The position numbers and the translations under genes are program-made. Shown here piece after piece: positions 8,597 to 17,567 of a stretch of DNA of 56,024 nt. The notes under the pieces are model-generated. The model had not been told where the DNA came from and did no database searches. It saw only the letters and a program-made list of their open reading frames with translations. The DNA lies in assembly GCA_002399735.1 (NCBI GenBank), contig DHEF01000026.1:1-56024 (forward strand). Reading direction: 5' to 3'. Within the stretch, counting starts at the first letter, position 1; every line of letters begins with the position of its first letter. This stretch comes from Chitinophagaceae bacterium UBA4857. GTDB lineage: Bacteria > Bacteroidota > Bacteroidia > Chitinophagales > Chitinophagaceae.

Positions 8597-9757
8597 CTAA
8601 TTCTTCTTCAACAAAGCCGCAAACATCGTATCGGCTTGTTGTTGGTAACCAAATAAAACCTTTTGTTCTACTAATGTAAAACCAAGGGATTGTAATAATT
8701 CAACCTGCGTTTCATTTTCGTCTTTAAATACCGAACAGGTAATGTACAAATAATAACCGCCGGGCTTTACAGCTTTACAACTTTGTTGCACAATTTGCTG
8801 TTGCAGTTTTTTAAATTCTTGTATTTTATTAGTTTCAAAAAAATATAGCTGTTCCGGCGTACGTGACCATGTGCCACTACCAGTACAAGGGACATCGGCT
8901 ATCACTAAATCAACCGAAGCGTTTTTTATTTGTGGAGCAGGTTGTGTAGCATCTGTAATAAACGATGAAAAGTTTTTTATACCGGCTTCGGCAAAACGAT
9001 TGCGCAGGTTAATGATAATACTGTTGCGGATATCGGATACAGTAAGTTGAAGATTCATAAAATTATCCCACAGCATAATACTTTTACCGCCACTGGCTGC
9101 GCAGCAATCCCAGACTTTTATGGGTAAGTTATGCGGCAAATATGAAAATAAAGTAGCTACTTGTTGCGAACTATAGTCCTGTACAACGGCTGTTTTATTT
9201 AAAGCAATAGCTTCCTCTACTTTTGTACCGTTAGATAACGCCAAACATGTTTCGGTCAATTGTGTAAATACTATTTGTTGCTGCTCTAATGCTGTTATAA
9301 CCTGCTTGGCATAACCCGGACGAATACGGATAAATAAATCAGGCTGTTGCAAATGCGATGCGGAAAAAGCATCAGCAGCAACTGCTGCACTTAATTGTTC
9401 TTTCCATGGAAAAATAAGTGAAGTATCCACATGAAAAGGTAGTTCTTTTATTTTGTCCGCCAGAGGGTTATCTATCTGCAGGTTCCATCCCGGACGAATG
9501 GCTTCTAAAACTGCTTGTGGTGTATGGTTACATAAAAACAAGGTCGTTAATAACCTCTCGGTCATGTCGCCCTTAAAAGCAAATTTCCCCAAACGATAGT
9601 AACAATATACCAGATTGCTAATCTGCTTACGGTCTTTTGAGCCATACTTTTTATTGGCAATAAAATGCTTTTTTAAATAGGATGCCAATGGCTCGGTACC
9701 AGTGTATTGCTGAATAATGGAAGTTGCAGAATTGATATAGGAATAGAAACGACTCAA
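8597..9757 (-). CDS. NOP2/Sun (RsmB/RsmF-like) RNA m5C methyltransferase
   Basis: SAM-dependent cytosine-5 methyltransferase, probably acting on 16S rRNA. The Rossmann SAM site VWDCCAASGGKS is at about 215-226, the motif IV Cys is C291 in ADVPCTGSG, and the catalytic motif VI Cys is C341 in ITCSVFKDENE, so both Cys residues of the family are present. At 386 residues it has a short N-terminal helical domain instead of the full NusB-like domain of RsmB. The only start compatible with the N-terminus is a TTG at 9757: no in-frame ATG occurs early. The exact target cytosine cannot be inferred. Confidence 0.9.
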   Translation of the reverse strand: MSRFYSYINSATSIIQQYTGTEPLASYLKKHFIANKKYGSKDRKQISNLVYCYYRLGKFAFKGDMTERLLTTLFLCNHTPQAVLEAIRPGWNLQIDNPLADKIKELPFHVDTSLIFPWKEQLSAAVAADAFSASHLQQPDLFIRIRPGYAKQVITALEQQQIVFTQLTETCLALSNGTKVEEAIALNKTAVVQDYSSQQVATLFSYLPHNLPIKVWDCCAASGGKSIMLWDNFMNLQLTVSDIRNSIIINLRNRFAEAGIKNFSSFITDATQPAPQIKNASVDLVIADVPCTGSGTWSRTPEQLYFFETNKIQEFKKLQQQIVQQSCKAVKPGGYYLYITCSVFKDENETQVELLQSLGFTLVEQKVLFGYQQQADTMFAALLKKN

Positions 9758-10061
9758 AAGAACAATTTGGTAATTAGATAATTTGGAAGTTTGAAAATGA
9801 GAATTATCGATTAAAAAAAAGAAGCCTCATAATGCTGAGTAAGGCCTCACCCCAACCCTCTCCAAAGGAGAGGGAGTATTGCCTTAAAAACGGAGACCTA
9901 CATAATGCCCAATAGAATTCCAACAGCACAAGAGTGCGACGCAAGGAACGATGATAGTAGTAATGCAGTTGACTCAATAAAAGTATTTAGTATGTAGTAT
10001 TTAGATATTAGTATATTGACACGATACTATTAACTATTAACTATTAACCATCAACTATCCT
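9758..10061. other. repeat-filled spacer
   Basis: Contains near-tandem AATTTGG words (9765-9795), the composite dispersed repeat at 9844-9975 and an AT-rich tract with repeated TAGTATTTAG and ACTATTAACT words (about 9980-10055). No gene is seen. Confidence 0.6.
9844..9975 (+). repeat. composite dispersed repeat, copy 2
   Basis: Same order as the unit at 2420-2553: palindrome GCCTCACCCC..GGAGAGGG, AGTATTGCCTTAAAAAC linker, GGAGACCTACATAATGCCC, AATAGAATT, then CAGCACAAGAGTGCGACGCA and ATGATAGTAG. The two differ by roughly a dozen substitutions over about 125 bases by eye. Confidence 0.85.
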
Positions 10062-11291
10062 CTACACTCCTCTCCTCTTTAACTCCTTACTAATTAAACC
10101 CAACTCACGACCGGTTTGTCCTTTTACCGATGTGTTTTCCTGTGCACGGCGCATGAGGTAAGGAATAACATCATCAATAGGGCCAAAAGGCAAATACTTG
10201 CTTACACTGCAACCGGCATTGGCCAGGTTAAATGTAATATTATCGCTCATACCATATAACTGACTAAAATGTACATGCTCATGGTTAAGCGGCAAACCTG
10301 CTTTTTGCAACAACTCGGCTGCCAGCAAACTGCTATACTCATTGTGCGATGCTACAATTAACCCTATTTTTTGTAAACGCTCAATACAAAAAATAACAGC
10401 TTCGTTATAATCTTTATCGGAACTTTCTTTATTAGGTTGTATAGGCGATGGGTACCCCATTTCGGCAGCACGTTTACGTTCTTTTTCCATGTAAGCGCCA
10501 CGTACAATTTTAGCACCTAAAATAAAATTACGTTCTACTGCTGCCTCGTAGGAAAGTTTTAAAAAAGCTAATCTATCGTGACGATACAATTGTATAGTGT
10601 TATAAATAACTACTTTTTGTTTGTTGAATGTATCCATCATTAACATAGTCAATGCATCTACCGGATCCTGTATCCAGGTTTCCTCTGCATCAACCAATAC
10701 ACCAATACCTTTATTGGCAGCCGTTTCGCAAATATGCATCATGCGTAAACGTACACGATGCCATTCTTCTTTTTCCGCAGCAGGTAAACTATCAATAGCC
10801 GTTAAATATCTTTTCATTAAACTGCCTTCCAGTTGTTGCATGGCAGCATCTAATTTTTCCAGCAAGGTAAAACGGGCAAAGCCGGTTACCTTAATACTCA
10901 TAAACGGAATATTAGGTTGCGTTGCAGCATAGTTAATTACACGAATAAACTCCTCCGTTGCATGATCAAAACCTTTTTCGCCATCATCACCACCTTCTAC
11001 GCCATAATCTAAAATTACCCCAACATTATATTCACCTAGTTTTTTTGCTACGTTAGCTGTTTGTTGCAAGGTTTCGCCACCAACAAATTGTGCAAAAATG
11101 GTATCACGAATCAGGCCTTTAACGGGTAAACCCACTTTAATGGCCCAAGGTGTTAAGCGGCTGCCTATTTGTACCAGCCATCCTTTTCCCATAACAGAAA
11201 AAAGAAAACGGGCTTTTTTAAGTTCTTTGTCAGACTTGTATTCAAAAGCAAACTGTGTATTATCGAAAGATATTTTGGGGCTATTTTCCAT
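10062..11291 (-). CDS. proline dehydrogenase (monofunctional PRODH)
   Basis: FAD enzyme that oxidises proline to delta-1-pyrroline-5-carboxylate, first step of proline catabolism; a (beta/alpha)8 barrel without the fused P5C dehydrogenase of PutA. Motifs: VLVDAEETWIQ, the active-site stretch KIVRGAYMEKERKRA, VASHNEYS, and C-terminal YLPFG with YLMRRAQENTSVKGQ, where the paired arginines bind the substrate carboxylate. I take the ATG at 11291 (409 residues); the longer frame begins at a TTG that overlaps a promoter-like box. No P5C dehydrogenase gene is in the window. Confidence 0.93.
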   Translation of the reverse strand: MENSPKISFDNTQFAFEYKSDKELKKARFLFSVMGKGWLVQIGSRLTPWAIKVGLPVKGLIRDTIFAQFVGGETLQQTANVAKKLGEYNVGVILDYGVEGGDDGEKGFDHATEEFIRVINYAATQPNIPFMSIKVTGFARFTLLEKLDAAMQQLEGSLMKRYLTAIDSLPAAEKEEWHRVRLRMMHICETAANKGIGVLVDAEETWIQDPVDALTMLMMDTFNKQKVVIYNTIQLYRHDRLAFLKLSYEAAVERNFILGAKIVRGAYMEKERKRAAEMGYPSPIQPNKESSDKDYNEAVIFCIERLQKIGLIVASHNEYSSLLAAELLQKAGLPLNHEHVHFSQLYGMSDNITFNLANAGCSVSKYLPFGPIDDVIPYLMRRAQENTSVKGQTGRELGLISKELKRRGV

Positions 11292-11306
11292 ACTGTAAAA
11301 TGATTG

Positions 11307-11314
11307 CAAAAATA
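11307..11314 (-). promoter_or_regulatory. candidate -7 box for the proline dehydrogenase gene
   Basis: TATTTTTG on the minus strand matches TAnnTTTG. It lies 15 bases before the ATG at 11291, so the leader would be very short. It also argues against the upstream TTG as start. No clear -33 TTG is present at the expected spacing. Confidence 0.35.
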
Positions 11315-11467
11315 AGGATTAGAAAATAGCTTTAAAGCCCTATTTTATACCGTTTGAAAAAACATACGTCCCTGATAGCTTAATAAAACGTTTGCGCAAC
11401 ACCTTCTTAAAACGTGTTAAAAAGTCATATCATTTAAAAATGGAGTTTCACTTGCCTGCTTTAAGGT

Positions 11468-11475
11468 TATCTTTG
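11468..11475 (+). promoter_or_regulatory. candidate -7 box for the acyl-CoA thioesterase gene
   Basis: TATCTTTG, a full match to TAnnTTTG, 20 bases before the ATG. A TTG at 11452-11454 is only 13 bases upstream, shorter than the usual spacing. Confidence 0.4.
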
Positions 11476-11494
11476 CCGCAAAAATTAGTAAGAT

Positions 11495-12007
11495 ATGGAA
11501 ACTAAAAAGGCCATGGAGAGTCTGACGATAATGACTGAACTTGTTTTACCCAACGATACAAATGTTTTTGGCAACCTGATGGGTGGCCGTTTAATGTATT
11601 GGATGGATATTGCATCGGCCCTGGCCGCTCAAAAACATTGTAATGCACCTGTCGTAACAGCATCAGTTGATAATATTTCATTCGAAAACCCCATTAAACT
11701 GGGAAATGTGGTACATATTGAGGCCAAGGTAACCCGTGCCTTTAACTCCTCTATGGAAGTACACATGAAGGTTTGGGGCGAGGATTTGAAGAAAAAAAAC
11801 AAATACAAAAGCAACGAAGCTTATTACACTTTTGTTGCCTTGACTGACGATAACAAACCAACACCTGTACCCGGATTGGTTACTGAAACTGAAGAAGAAC
11901 AGCGTTTGTTTGAAGGTGCTTTGCGCCGCCGCCAGATACGGCTTATTTTAGGTGGCAAAATGAAACCCGATGACGCAAAAGAGCTAAAAGCATTGTTTGA
12001 AAATTAA
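11495..12007 (+). CDS. hotdog-fold acyl-CoA thioesterase (YciA/BACH-like)
   Basis: Hydrolyses acyl-CoA to free acid and CoA; cytoplasmic. The 170-residue sequence carries the family's N-terminal segment LVLPNDTNVFGNLMGG (Asn/Asp and Gly of the active site) followed by a hotdog helix, MYWMDIASALAAQKH, and the strand SVDNISFENPIKLGNVVHIE. The basic C-terminal tail (RRRQIRLILGGK) is longer than in YciA and may be a helical extension. A single hotdog domain implies a homo-oligomer. The physiological chain length is unknown. Intrinsic terminator directly downstream. Confidence 0.9.
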   Translation: METKKAMESLTIMTELVLPNDTNVFGNLMGGRLMYWMDIASALAAQKHCNAPVVTASVDNISFENPIKLGNVVHIEAKVTRAFNSSMEVHMKVWGEDLKKKNKYKSNEAYYTFVALTDDNKPTPVPGLVTETEEEQRLFEGALRRRQIRLILGGKMKPDDAKELKALFEN

Positions 12008-12021
12008 ATAAGTATTTTACT

Positions 12022-12056
12022 AAAAAGCCTGAATATATTATTGTTCAGGCTTTTTT
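12022..12056 (+). terminator. intrinsic terminator after the thioesterase gene
   Basis: Stem AAAAAGCCTGAA / TTCAGGCTTTTT (12-bp arms, 10-base loop) ending in a T-run, 15 bases after the stop codon. Confidence 0.85.
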
Positions 12057-12059
12057 ATT

Positions 12060-12199
12060 TTGTTACCGGCTGCAGTGCCGCTATCATCGTTCCTTGCGTC
12101 GCACTCTTGTGCAGTAGTAATTCTATTAAGCATTTTGCAGTACGTTTTACTTTAGTCGGAGTATCACTTCCTCTCCTTTAGGAGAGGGCTGGGGTGAGG
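12060..12199 (-). repeat. composite dispersed repeat, minus-strand copy
   Basis: Reads TTGTTACCGGCTGCAGTG, ATCATCGTTCCTTGCGTCGC, ACTCTTGTGCAG, TTCTATTAAGCATTTTGCAG, then the palindrome CCTCTCC TTTA GGAGAGG followed by GGGGTGAGG (12170-12199). It has the same module order as the copies at 2420 and 9844 but in inverse orientation, with a different linker. Confidence 0.85.
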
Positions 12200-12235
12200 T
12201 TTCTATTCGGCATTTTGCAAAAGCAAATTGTAGTG

Positions 12236-13090
12236 TTAGTTTAAGTAATAACGTAATCCAAGGGATAGATAACGCATACGGGCTTTATCTCCCTTCATAT
12301 CAACAACACTATATTGCTTATATAACGTATTAAACTGTTGAACAAAACCGCCAATAACCGACATTTTATTAGTTAATTGTTGTTCAATACTTAAATTCCC
12401 CCAAAATATCAGTTTGTTAAACCCATCCTTACTTTTATCTTTTTCAATAGTGGTATAAGCTTCATTACCAGACATCTCGCCACCACTTATAATAATTCTT
12501 TCTCTAAATGTTTGAGCAAACAATAGTGTAGAAGCACCAACACCCAAGCCTATTTTAGTTTTAGGTAATAGTTTATAGTTAAGCGAGCCATTTATTCCTG
12601 CCGTTATAAGCGAGGTATTACCGTCTTTATCTTTATACTCCATATCAGGATTAGGAATAAAAGTAACGTCACCACCGAAAACAAAACTCACACCAGTCAA
12701 CATATTTTGCCTAAACGTTTGCCCCGCATTATTATAGGTAGCTTGCGTATAAGTATGCTGCGTTTCTGTATTCCCCCACATCTCATAGTTGTTTTTCTGA
12801 CGATAATTTACCCAGTCTACATTAACCATTGCGTCTATGCTTAATTTTGAACTGATAGGTATGGATGCCCCCCCTTTAACACCTGTGCCTACTCTTTTAT
12901 CAAAACTGGTAGATGTATGTATATAAGTTATGTTAGGAGAAGATAAAAGCGGGTTAACATACTCACCTTTATTCTTCATTTTAGCTAGTAAAGATAGATT
13001 ACCCTGTGCCTGAACAAAATATCTCACTTGCGAATTAGAAGAAATTGTAAAGAAGAATGTTAAAAGCATCAGACTTAATAGATACTTCAT
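12236..13090 (-). CDS. secreted outer-membrane beta-barrel-like protein, paralogue A
   Basis: A 284-residue exported protein: signal peptide (residues 1-20, ending SNSQ), then alternating aromatic/polar strands and a C-terminal strand MRYLSLGLRYYLN ending near the last residue, as in outer-membrane barrels. It opens with VRYFVQAQGNLSLLAK, and the next gene upstream has VKYFVQANGNLSVLSNK and the same C-terminal strand, so the two are tandem duplicates. Family not recognised beyond a porin-like barrel; role unknown. Genes are 82 bases apart (from the paralogue's stop) on the same strand. Confidence 0.7.
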   Translation of the reverse strand: MKYLLSLMLLTFFFTISSNSQVRYFVQAQGNLSLLAKMKNKGEYVNPLLSSPNITYIHTSTSFDKRVGTGVKGGASIPISSKLSIDAMVNVDWVNYRQKNNYEMWGNTETQHTYTQATYNNAGQTFRQNMLTGVSFVFGGDVTFIPNPDMEYKDKDGNTSLITAGINGSLNYKLLPKTKIGLGVGASTLLFAQTFRERIIISGGEMSGNEAYTTIEKDKSKDGFNKLIFWGNLSIEQQLTNKMSVIGGFVQQFNTLYKQYSVVDMKGDKARMRYLSLGLRYYLN

Positions 13091-13172
13091 ATTGTTGTTA
13101 GTTTATTTTTTCTGACCCACTTTGGAAACAAAACGCTGCATCTGACCAGTAACACAACCTTTGAATAAAATA

Positions 13173-14030
13173 TTACTTTAAATAATAACGCAAACCAAGA
13201 GAAAGATAACGCATACGTGGTTCATTATCATTAATAATAATTTCTTTCTCTTTAAACAACTTATTAGCATGTTGTACCGCCTCAGCAACTAACGAAATAT
13301 TATCTGTAATTTTTTGTTCCACACTTAATGTAGCCTGTATGCCAAATTTATTAAATTTTTCATTGGCACTTCTTTTTTCAACAGTCACTCCAACTATTTC
13401 ATCCCTATCTCCAAAAAGCCCAGGGTCATAATTAGGGTCATCACCTCGACGTTCAAATTTTACAGCATAGTTTTTTGCATTAATTAAAGTTTGCATCCCT
13501 ACACCCCCACCAATTATAGTTTTACGCAAAAGTCTGTATAAAATTTTACCATTAATTGAGGCATACATAATATTTGCTTTCCCATTATCCTCTTTATGCT
13601 CTTTAATTAAATTTATAAGATATGGAGAAAGAATTGACCACTCCTCAACTTTAGGCACAATTCCAACAGCATATAAGGGTCCGCTTTCAAAAAACCCGCT
13701 GGGATTCGCATCATTATATAATGTAAAATTATTCTCCTGTCTAAACCTTACTAATGAACCTGTAAAATAAGTTTCTACACTTATCTTTTCATTAATAGGA
13801 AATACTGCTCCTGCCTGAATACCCAAACCCGCTTTTTTTTCAAAGTTGGCGTCATTTCTAATATTTAAAGAAATGGGGCCTTGACCAGATTGGGTTGTAT
13901 ATGTGCCTTTGTACACTTTATTTGATAACACGGATAAATTACCATTGGCCTGTACAAAGTATTTTACCTGCGTTTTTGCTACAATAGTTATAACAAATAG
14001 TTGAATAAAAAGGAAGGAGTATTTTATCAT
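13173..14030 (-). CDS. secreted outer-membrane beta-barrel-like protein, paralogue B
   Basis: A 285-residue paralogue of the downstream gene. Signal peptide (MIKYSFLFIQLFVITIVAKT), mature N-terminus QVKYFVQANGNLSVLSNK, central strands containing VGLGIQAGAVFPIN-like GxGxQAG pattern, and the C-terminal strand MRYLSLGLRYYLK. The start is placed at the ATG at 14030 because the longer frame would begin at a TTG. Identity to paralogue A is clear at both ends and in the KTxIGxGVGxxTL segment (KTIIGGGVGMQTL here, KTKIGLGVGASTL there) but loops differ in length. Function unknown. Confidence 0.7.
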   Translation of the reverse strand: MIKYSFLFIQLFVITIVAKTQVKYFVQANGNLSVLSNKVYKGTYTTQSGQGPISLNIRNDANFEKKAGLGIQAGAVFPINEKISVETYFTGSLVRFRQENNFTLYNDANPSGFFESGPLYAVGIVPKVEEWSILSPYLINLIKEHKEDNGKANIMYASINGKILYRLLRKTIIGGGVGMQTLINAKNYAVKFERRGDDPNYDPGLFGDRDEIVGVTVEKRSANEKFNKFGIQATLSVEQKITDNISLVAEAVQHANKLFKEKEIIINDNEPRMRYLSLGLRYYLK

Positions 14031-14142
14031 ACGCAATGGTTAATATGGTAACTATAAAGTAAAATAACAAAATAATTACAAAATAAAAAAGCATGCTAAA
14101 TTTGTATCGGCAATTGACAGAATTGTACTATTTAAGCGGAAA

Positions 14143-14220
14143 GTTAACCCAATGCTCATCTGTGTTAATACAGTTGAAGAGTGCGACGCAAGGGACGATG
14201 ATTAGGCTTGCCGCAGCTTA
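14143..14220 (+). repeat. dispersed GTGCGACGCAA repeat
   Basis: CCCAATGCTCATCTGTG, then CAGTTGAAGAGTGCGACGCA, AGGGACGATGATTAGG and CCGCAGC. Core at 14177-14191. It ends 24 bases before the stop codon of the pabB-like gene. Confidence 0.8.
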
Positions 14221-14243
14221 ATACATAAAAATAAAAATTTTCG

Positions 14244-15521
14244 CTAACCCGCCAACACTTGTTCCATAGCGCTTACTTTCATTTTACATTCTTCCCATTC
14301 GTTTTGCGGATTGCTATAGAACGTTATACCCGAGCCCGCCAATACTGATACGTAATGTGTTAACTGGTTGTATAAAATACTGCGAATGACTACATTGAAA
14401 TCAAAATCGCCATCGGGATTTATATAACCCACCGCACCGGAAAACAAACCACGCTTTACGGTTTCGTAACGGGCAATTAATTCGGCCACCCTTTTTTTAG
14501 GAGCACCGGTCATAGACCCCATGGGGAATAAGGCCTGCATGATGGTAGAAAAATCAACACCATCGGCCACTTTGCCGGATATGGTAGATATCATTTGATG
14601 CACCTGCGGAAAACTATAAATACCAAACAACTCATCTACCTGTACAGATGCCTCTTCGCACACACGAGCCAGATCGTTACGCACCAGGTCTACTATCATC
14701 ACATTTTCTGACCGATCTTTTGTACTTGTCTGTAATAATTGTTTCGACCGCTGATCGCTGTCAGCGTTGTCTGTTATTCTTTTGGACGTTCCTTTAATAG
14801 GTTGCGACAATAAAGTGTTACCTTTTTTTTGCAAAAACCTTTCGGGACTGGCGCATAACAACCACTGTTGTTTGTGTTTGTATAAAGCCGAAAACGGATT
14901 GGGCGATACCATACTTAAACGGCGATAAACCTGTAAAGGATGTATAATTGTATCATTGGCGAAAAACTCCTGACAAAAGTTTATTTCGTAACAATCGCCA
15001 CGTTTTATATGGGCTAGTAATTGTTCAATTTTAGTAATGTACTCCGCTTGTGTTAATCGGCTTTGTAAAACAACCGGTACTGATTTTTCTTCTGCCGGTA
15101 TTATTATATTATTTATTTGCTCCCAAACAGCAACGGGGTTTGTTGCAATAATTTCAATGTGTTGATTGGTGAGTTTTATTACAATTTCAGGCTCGTAAAA
15201 AAATAGCTTATCAAACTGTACAGGCGTATCAGTTTGCGGGGGTAAATCCGGGTACAGTTCATCAACAAGGTTGTATGCTAAATGACCAAAATACCAGTTT
15301 TTTTTTTCGTTTAAAAAAGTCTGTAATTCTTGTAAACTGTTCTGTGCAGGTTGTATAAAACGTTTTACACCGGCAGCTACCAAACATTCCTGCACATGCG
15401 GATGCAGTTGGTATTGGTGGTTATCTAAAAAGGAAAAGGTGTCAAACTGTTGAGACCAGTTCAACACCTTTTCTTTTATTACCGTAAAATTATCTACAGG
15501 AAATATTTGTGAAGGGTGCAT
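14244..15521 (-). CDS. pabB: chorismate-binding enzyme, aminodeoxychorismate synthase component I-like
   Basis: Member of the anthranilate synthase I/PabB/isochorismate synthase family, 425 residues. Diagnostic C-terminal segments are all present: KRGDCYEINFCQEF (about 173-186), QPIKGTSKR, ENVMIVDLVRNDLARVCE, FPMGSMTGAPKKRVAEL and GYINPDGDFDFNVVIRS. PabB is favoured over TrpE because of the short N-terminal domain and the PIKGT motif typical of ADC synthases; it would convert chorismate and ammonia to 4-amino-4-deoxychorismate for folate synthesis. No amidotransferase (PabA) or PabC gene is adjacent. The upstream acidic-protein gene ends only 3 bases before its ATG. Confidence 0.85.
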   Translation of the reverse strand: MHPSQIFPVDNFTVIKEKVLNWSQQFDTFSFLDNHQYQLHPHVQECLVAAGVKRFIQPAQNSLQELQTFLNEKKNWYFGHLAYNLVDELYPDLPPQTDTPVQFDKLFFYEPEIVIKLTNQHIEIIATNPVAVWEQINNIIIPAEEKSVPVVLQSRLTQAEYITKIEQLLAHIKRGDCYEINFCQEFFANDTIIHPLQVYRRLSMVSPNPFSALYKHKQQWLLCASPERFLQKKGNTLLSQPIKGTSKRITDNADSDQRSKQLLQTSTKDRSENVMIVDLVRNDLARVCEEASVQVDELFGIYSFPQVHQMISTISGKVADGVDFSTIMQALFPMGSMTGAPKKRVAELIARYETVKRGLFSGAVGYINPDGDFDFNVVIRSILYNQLTHYVSVLAGSGITFYSNPQNEWEECKMKVSAMEQVLAG

Positions 15522-15524
15522 TAT

Positions 15525-15989
15525 TTAAAAGTCGTCGTCATTATCATCAAAGTCGTCGCCGCCACCATCGTTAAACAAATCACCAAACTCATCATCAACT
15601 TTAAAGTCATCATCATCGCCACCGCCTTTTTTGGCGCCGCTTGATGAACCACTACCTGTTGATTTTTTTGATTTAGATTTTGGAATATCAAATTCGTCAA
15701 AGTCAGGATCCCAGTCCTCATCTTCTTCTACTTTATCCCAGTCATCTACTTCATCTTCTGCATCGTCATCATCATCGTCATCATCAGATGATTTAGATTT
15801 TTTTGCGGAAGCTTTGCCTTTACCTTTTGCCGGAGGAGTGTCCTCATCAAGTTCATCTAACATGTCGTCATCATCATCCAATTCATCATCTTCTTTTTTT
15901 GAACGGGTAGACGCTTTCTTTGCAGGTAATTTTCCTGCTTCTTCATTGGTTTTGTCGGTAGCTTTTTTAGCCTTATCAGATTTAGCCAT
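15525..15989 (-). CDS. small acidic, low-complexity protein
   Basis: A 154-residue protein with a Lys-rich N-terminus (MAKSDKAKKATDKTNEEAGK) followed by long Asp/Glu tracts (DELDDDDDMLDELDED, SSDDDDDDDD, GDDFDDNDDDF at the end) alternating with short KKS patches. No fold or catalytic motif is seen; it is probably disordered. It is intact, ATG-started and separated by 3 bases from the pabB-like gene, suggesting co-transcription. The DNA is a run of GAT/GAC-type codons, so replication slippage could change the tract lengths. The opposite strand is open and Ser-rich, which is a mirror of the Asp codons. Confidence 0.65.
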   Translation of the reverse strand: MAKSDKAKKATDKTNEEAGKLPAKKASTRSKKEDDELDDDDDMLDELDEDTPPAKGKGKASAKKSKSSDDDDDDDDAEDEVDDWDKVEEDEDWDPDFDEFDIPKSKSKKSTGSGSSSGAKKGGGDDDDFKVDDEFGDLFNDGGGDDFDDNDDDF

Positions 15990-16206
15990 ATCCTAAAAGG
16001 GTTTGAGTGTAAAATTTCAGCGAAGTTTTTAAATAGCCAAATTTTTTAAAAAGTTTTTTGTTAATCCTGTCTGTCGTGTTTTGTGTTTATACCATTCATC
16101 ATCTCCGCACCATAAAATTATCACCAAATACAAATACAATCAACATTTTTTTGTACTTTATTATATTTTTTTTCTTACCTCGTAAATATTAAAAATACTT
16201 TACAAT

Positions 16207-17508
16207 TTAAAGTGCAATAATCTGGTCGCGGCCAGGCCCGTTTGATACGTATGCCACCTTAACACCTAAGTAATTATCAATAAAAGCAACATAATCTTTC
16301 ATGGTATCCGGTAAGGCTTCATAGGTTTTGATGGTTGATGAAGTCACATTCCACCCTTTAAATGTATTATAAACCGGTGCAACCGGCTCACGATCAAAAC
16401 GGAAAGGAATTTCTTTCGTTTCTTTACCACCAATGGTATAAGCCACACATAAGTCAAGTTCCGAAAAATCGTCCAGTACATCGGCCTTGGTCATAACAAT
16501 TTTAGTTACACCATTAATTAAACAGGCAAAATTAAGGGCAACCAGGTCCATCCAACCACATCTGCGTGGGCGCCCTGTAGTAGCACCAAACTCACCACCA
16601 ATTTGTCTTAATTTTTCACCGGTTTCTTCGTGTAACTCAGTAGGAAACGGACCACTACCTACCCTTGTACAATATGCTTTGGTAATGCCAATTACGTCTC
16701 TTATTTTTTGTGGTGCAATACCTAAACCGCTACAAACACCTGCCGAAATAGTGTTAGATGATGTAACAAAAGGAAACGTACCAAAATCAATATCCAGCAT
16801 GCTTCCTTGCGCACCTTCCGCTAACACTTGTTTGCCTGCTGCCAGTTGTTTGTTAATAAAATATTCACCGTTAACAATGTTCAACGATTTTAAAAACTCA
16901 ACCGCAGCAAAAAACTCCTCTTCCCATGCAGCAATTTCTGCTTCATTTACAAAATCACCTTCAACAGCACTACCGTCTTCTTTAGTACGGTAATTATTTA
17001 ATAGTTGTAAATGTTTGGCTTTCAGTTTACCGTATAAAGTAGTAAAATTTTCGTCTAACAGGTCTCCTACGCGTAAACCATTACGGCCGGTTTTATCCAT
17101 GTAGGTTGGGCCTATCCCTTTTAATGTCGATCCTATTTTTTCATTGCCTTTCGAAATTTCAGCCGCTTTATCTAAAGCCCTGTGTGTAGGCAAAATAATA
17201 TGTGTACGTTCTGCTACAAATAAGTTTTCAAACAGGTTAACGCCAAAAGCGGTTACACGGTCACACTCTTTTTTCAATGTAACAGGGTCAAGTACCACCC
17301 CGTTACCAATAAGGTTTAGTTTTCCTTTATGAAAAACTCCTGAAGGTATTTGATGTAATACCACTTTTTCGCCGTTTACATACAACGTATGACCCGCATT
17401 AGGACCACCCTGAAAACGGGCAATAACATCATAATCCTTTGCAAAATAATCTACAATTTTACCTTTTCCTTCATCACCCCATTGAAGACCCAGAATAACG
17501 TCAACCAT
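16207..17508 (-). CDS. purA: adenylosuccinate synthetase
   Basis: Catalyses the GTP-dependent joining of IMP and aspartate to adenylosuccinate, the first committed step to AMP. Length 433 residues. Motifs: QWGDEGKGK (about 9-17), the IMP/Mg site GGPNAGHT, GSTLKGIGPTYMDK, EGAQGSMLDIDFGTFPFVTS, VGSGPFPTE, and ATTGRPRRCGWMD, which carries the aspartate-binding Arg. C-terminal VSNGPGRDQ is the nucleotide-base contact. It stands alone on the minus strand, after a repeat-filled spacer of about 440 bases. Confidence 0.97.
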   Translation of the reverse strand: MVDVILGLQWGDEGKGKIVDYFAKDYDVIARFQGGPNAGHTLYVNGEKVVLHQIPSGVFHKGKLNLIGNGVVLDPVTLKKECDRVTAFGVNLFENLFVAERTHIILPTHRALDKAAEISKGNEKIGSTLKGIGPTYMDKTGRNGLRVGDLLDENFTTLYGKLKAKHLQLLNNYRTKEDGSAVEGDFVNEAEIAAWEEEFFAAVEFLKSLNIVNGEYFINKQLAAGKQVLAEGAQGSMLDIDFGTFPFVTSSNTISAGVCSGLGIAPQKIRDVIGITKAYCTRVGSGPFPTELHEETGEKLRQIGGEFGATTGRPRRCGWMDLVALNFACLINGVTKIVMTKADVLDDFSELDLCVAYTIGGKETKEIPFRFDREPVAPVYNTFKGWNVTSSTIKTYEALPDTMKDYVAFIDNYLGVKVAYVSNGPGRDQIIAL

Positions 17509-17567
17509 TATTGTTGTTTTTATTGTTTAATATAAGTACTCCGAAAAATACTCAGGCTTTTATTTTT

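Noticed and set aside
15631..15996. Ser-rich open frame opposite the acidic protein
   Set aside because: It is the mirror image of Asp/Glu codons on the other strand.
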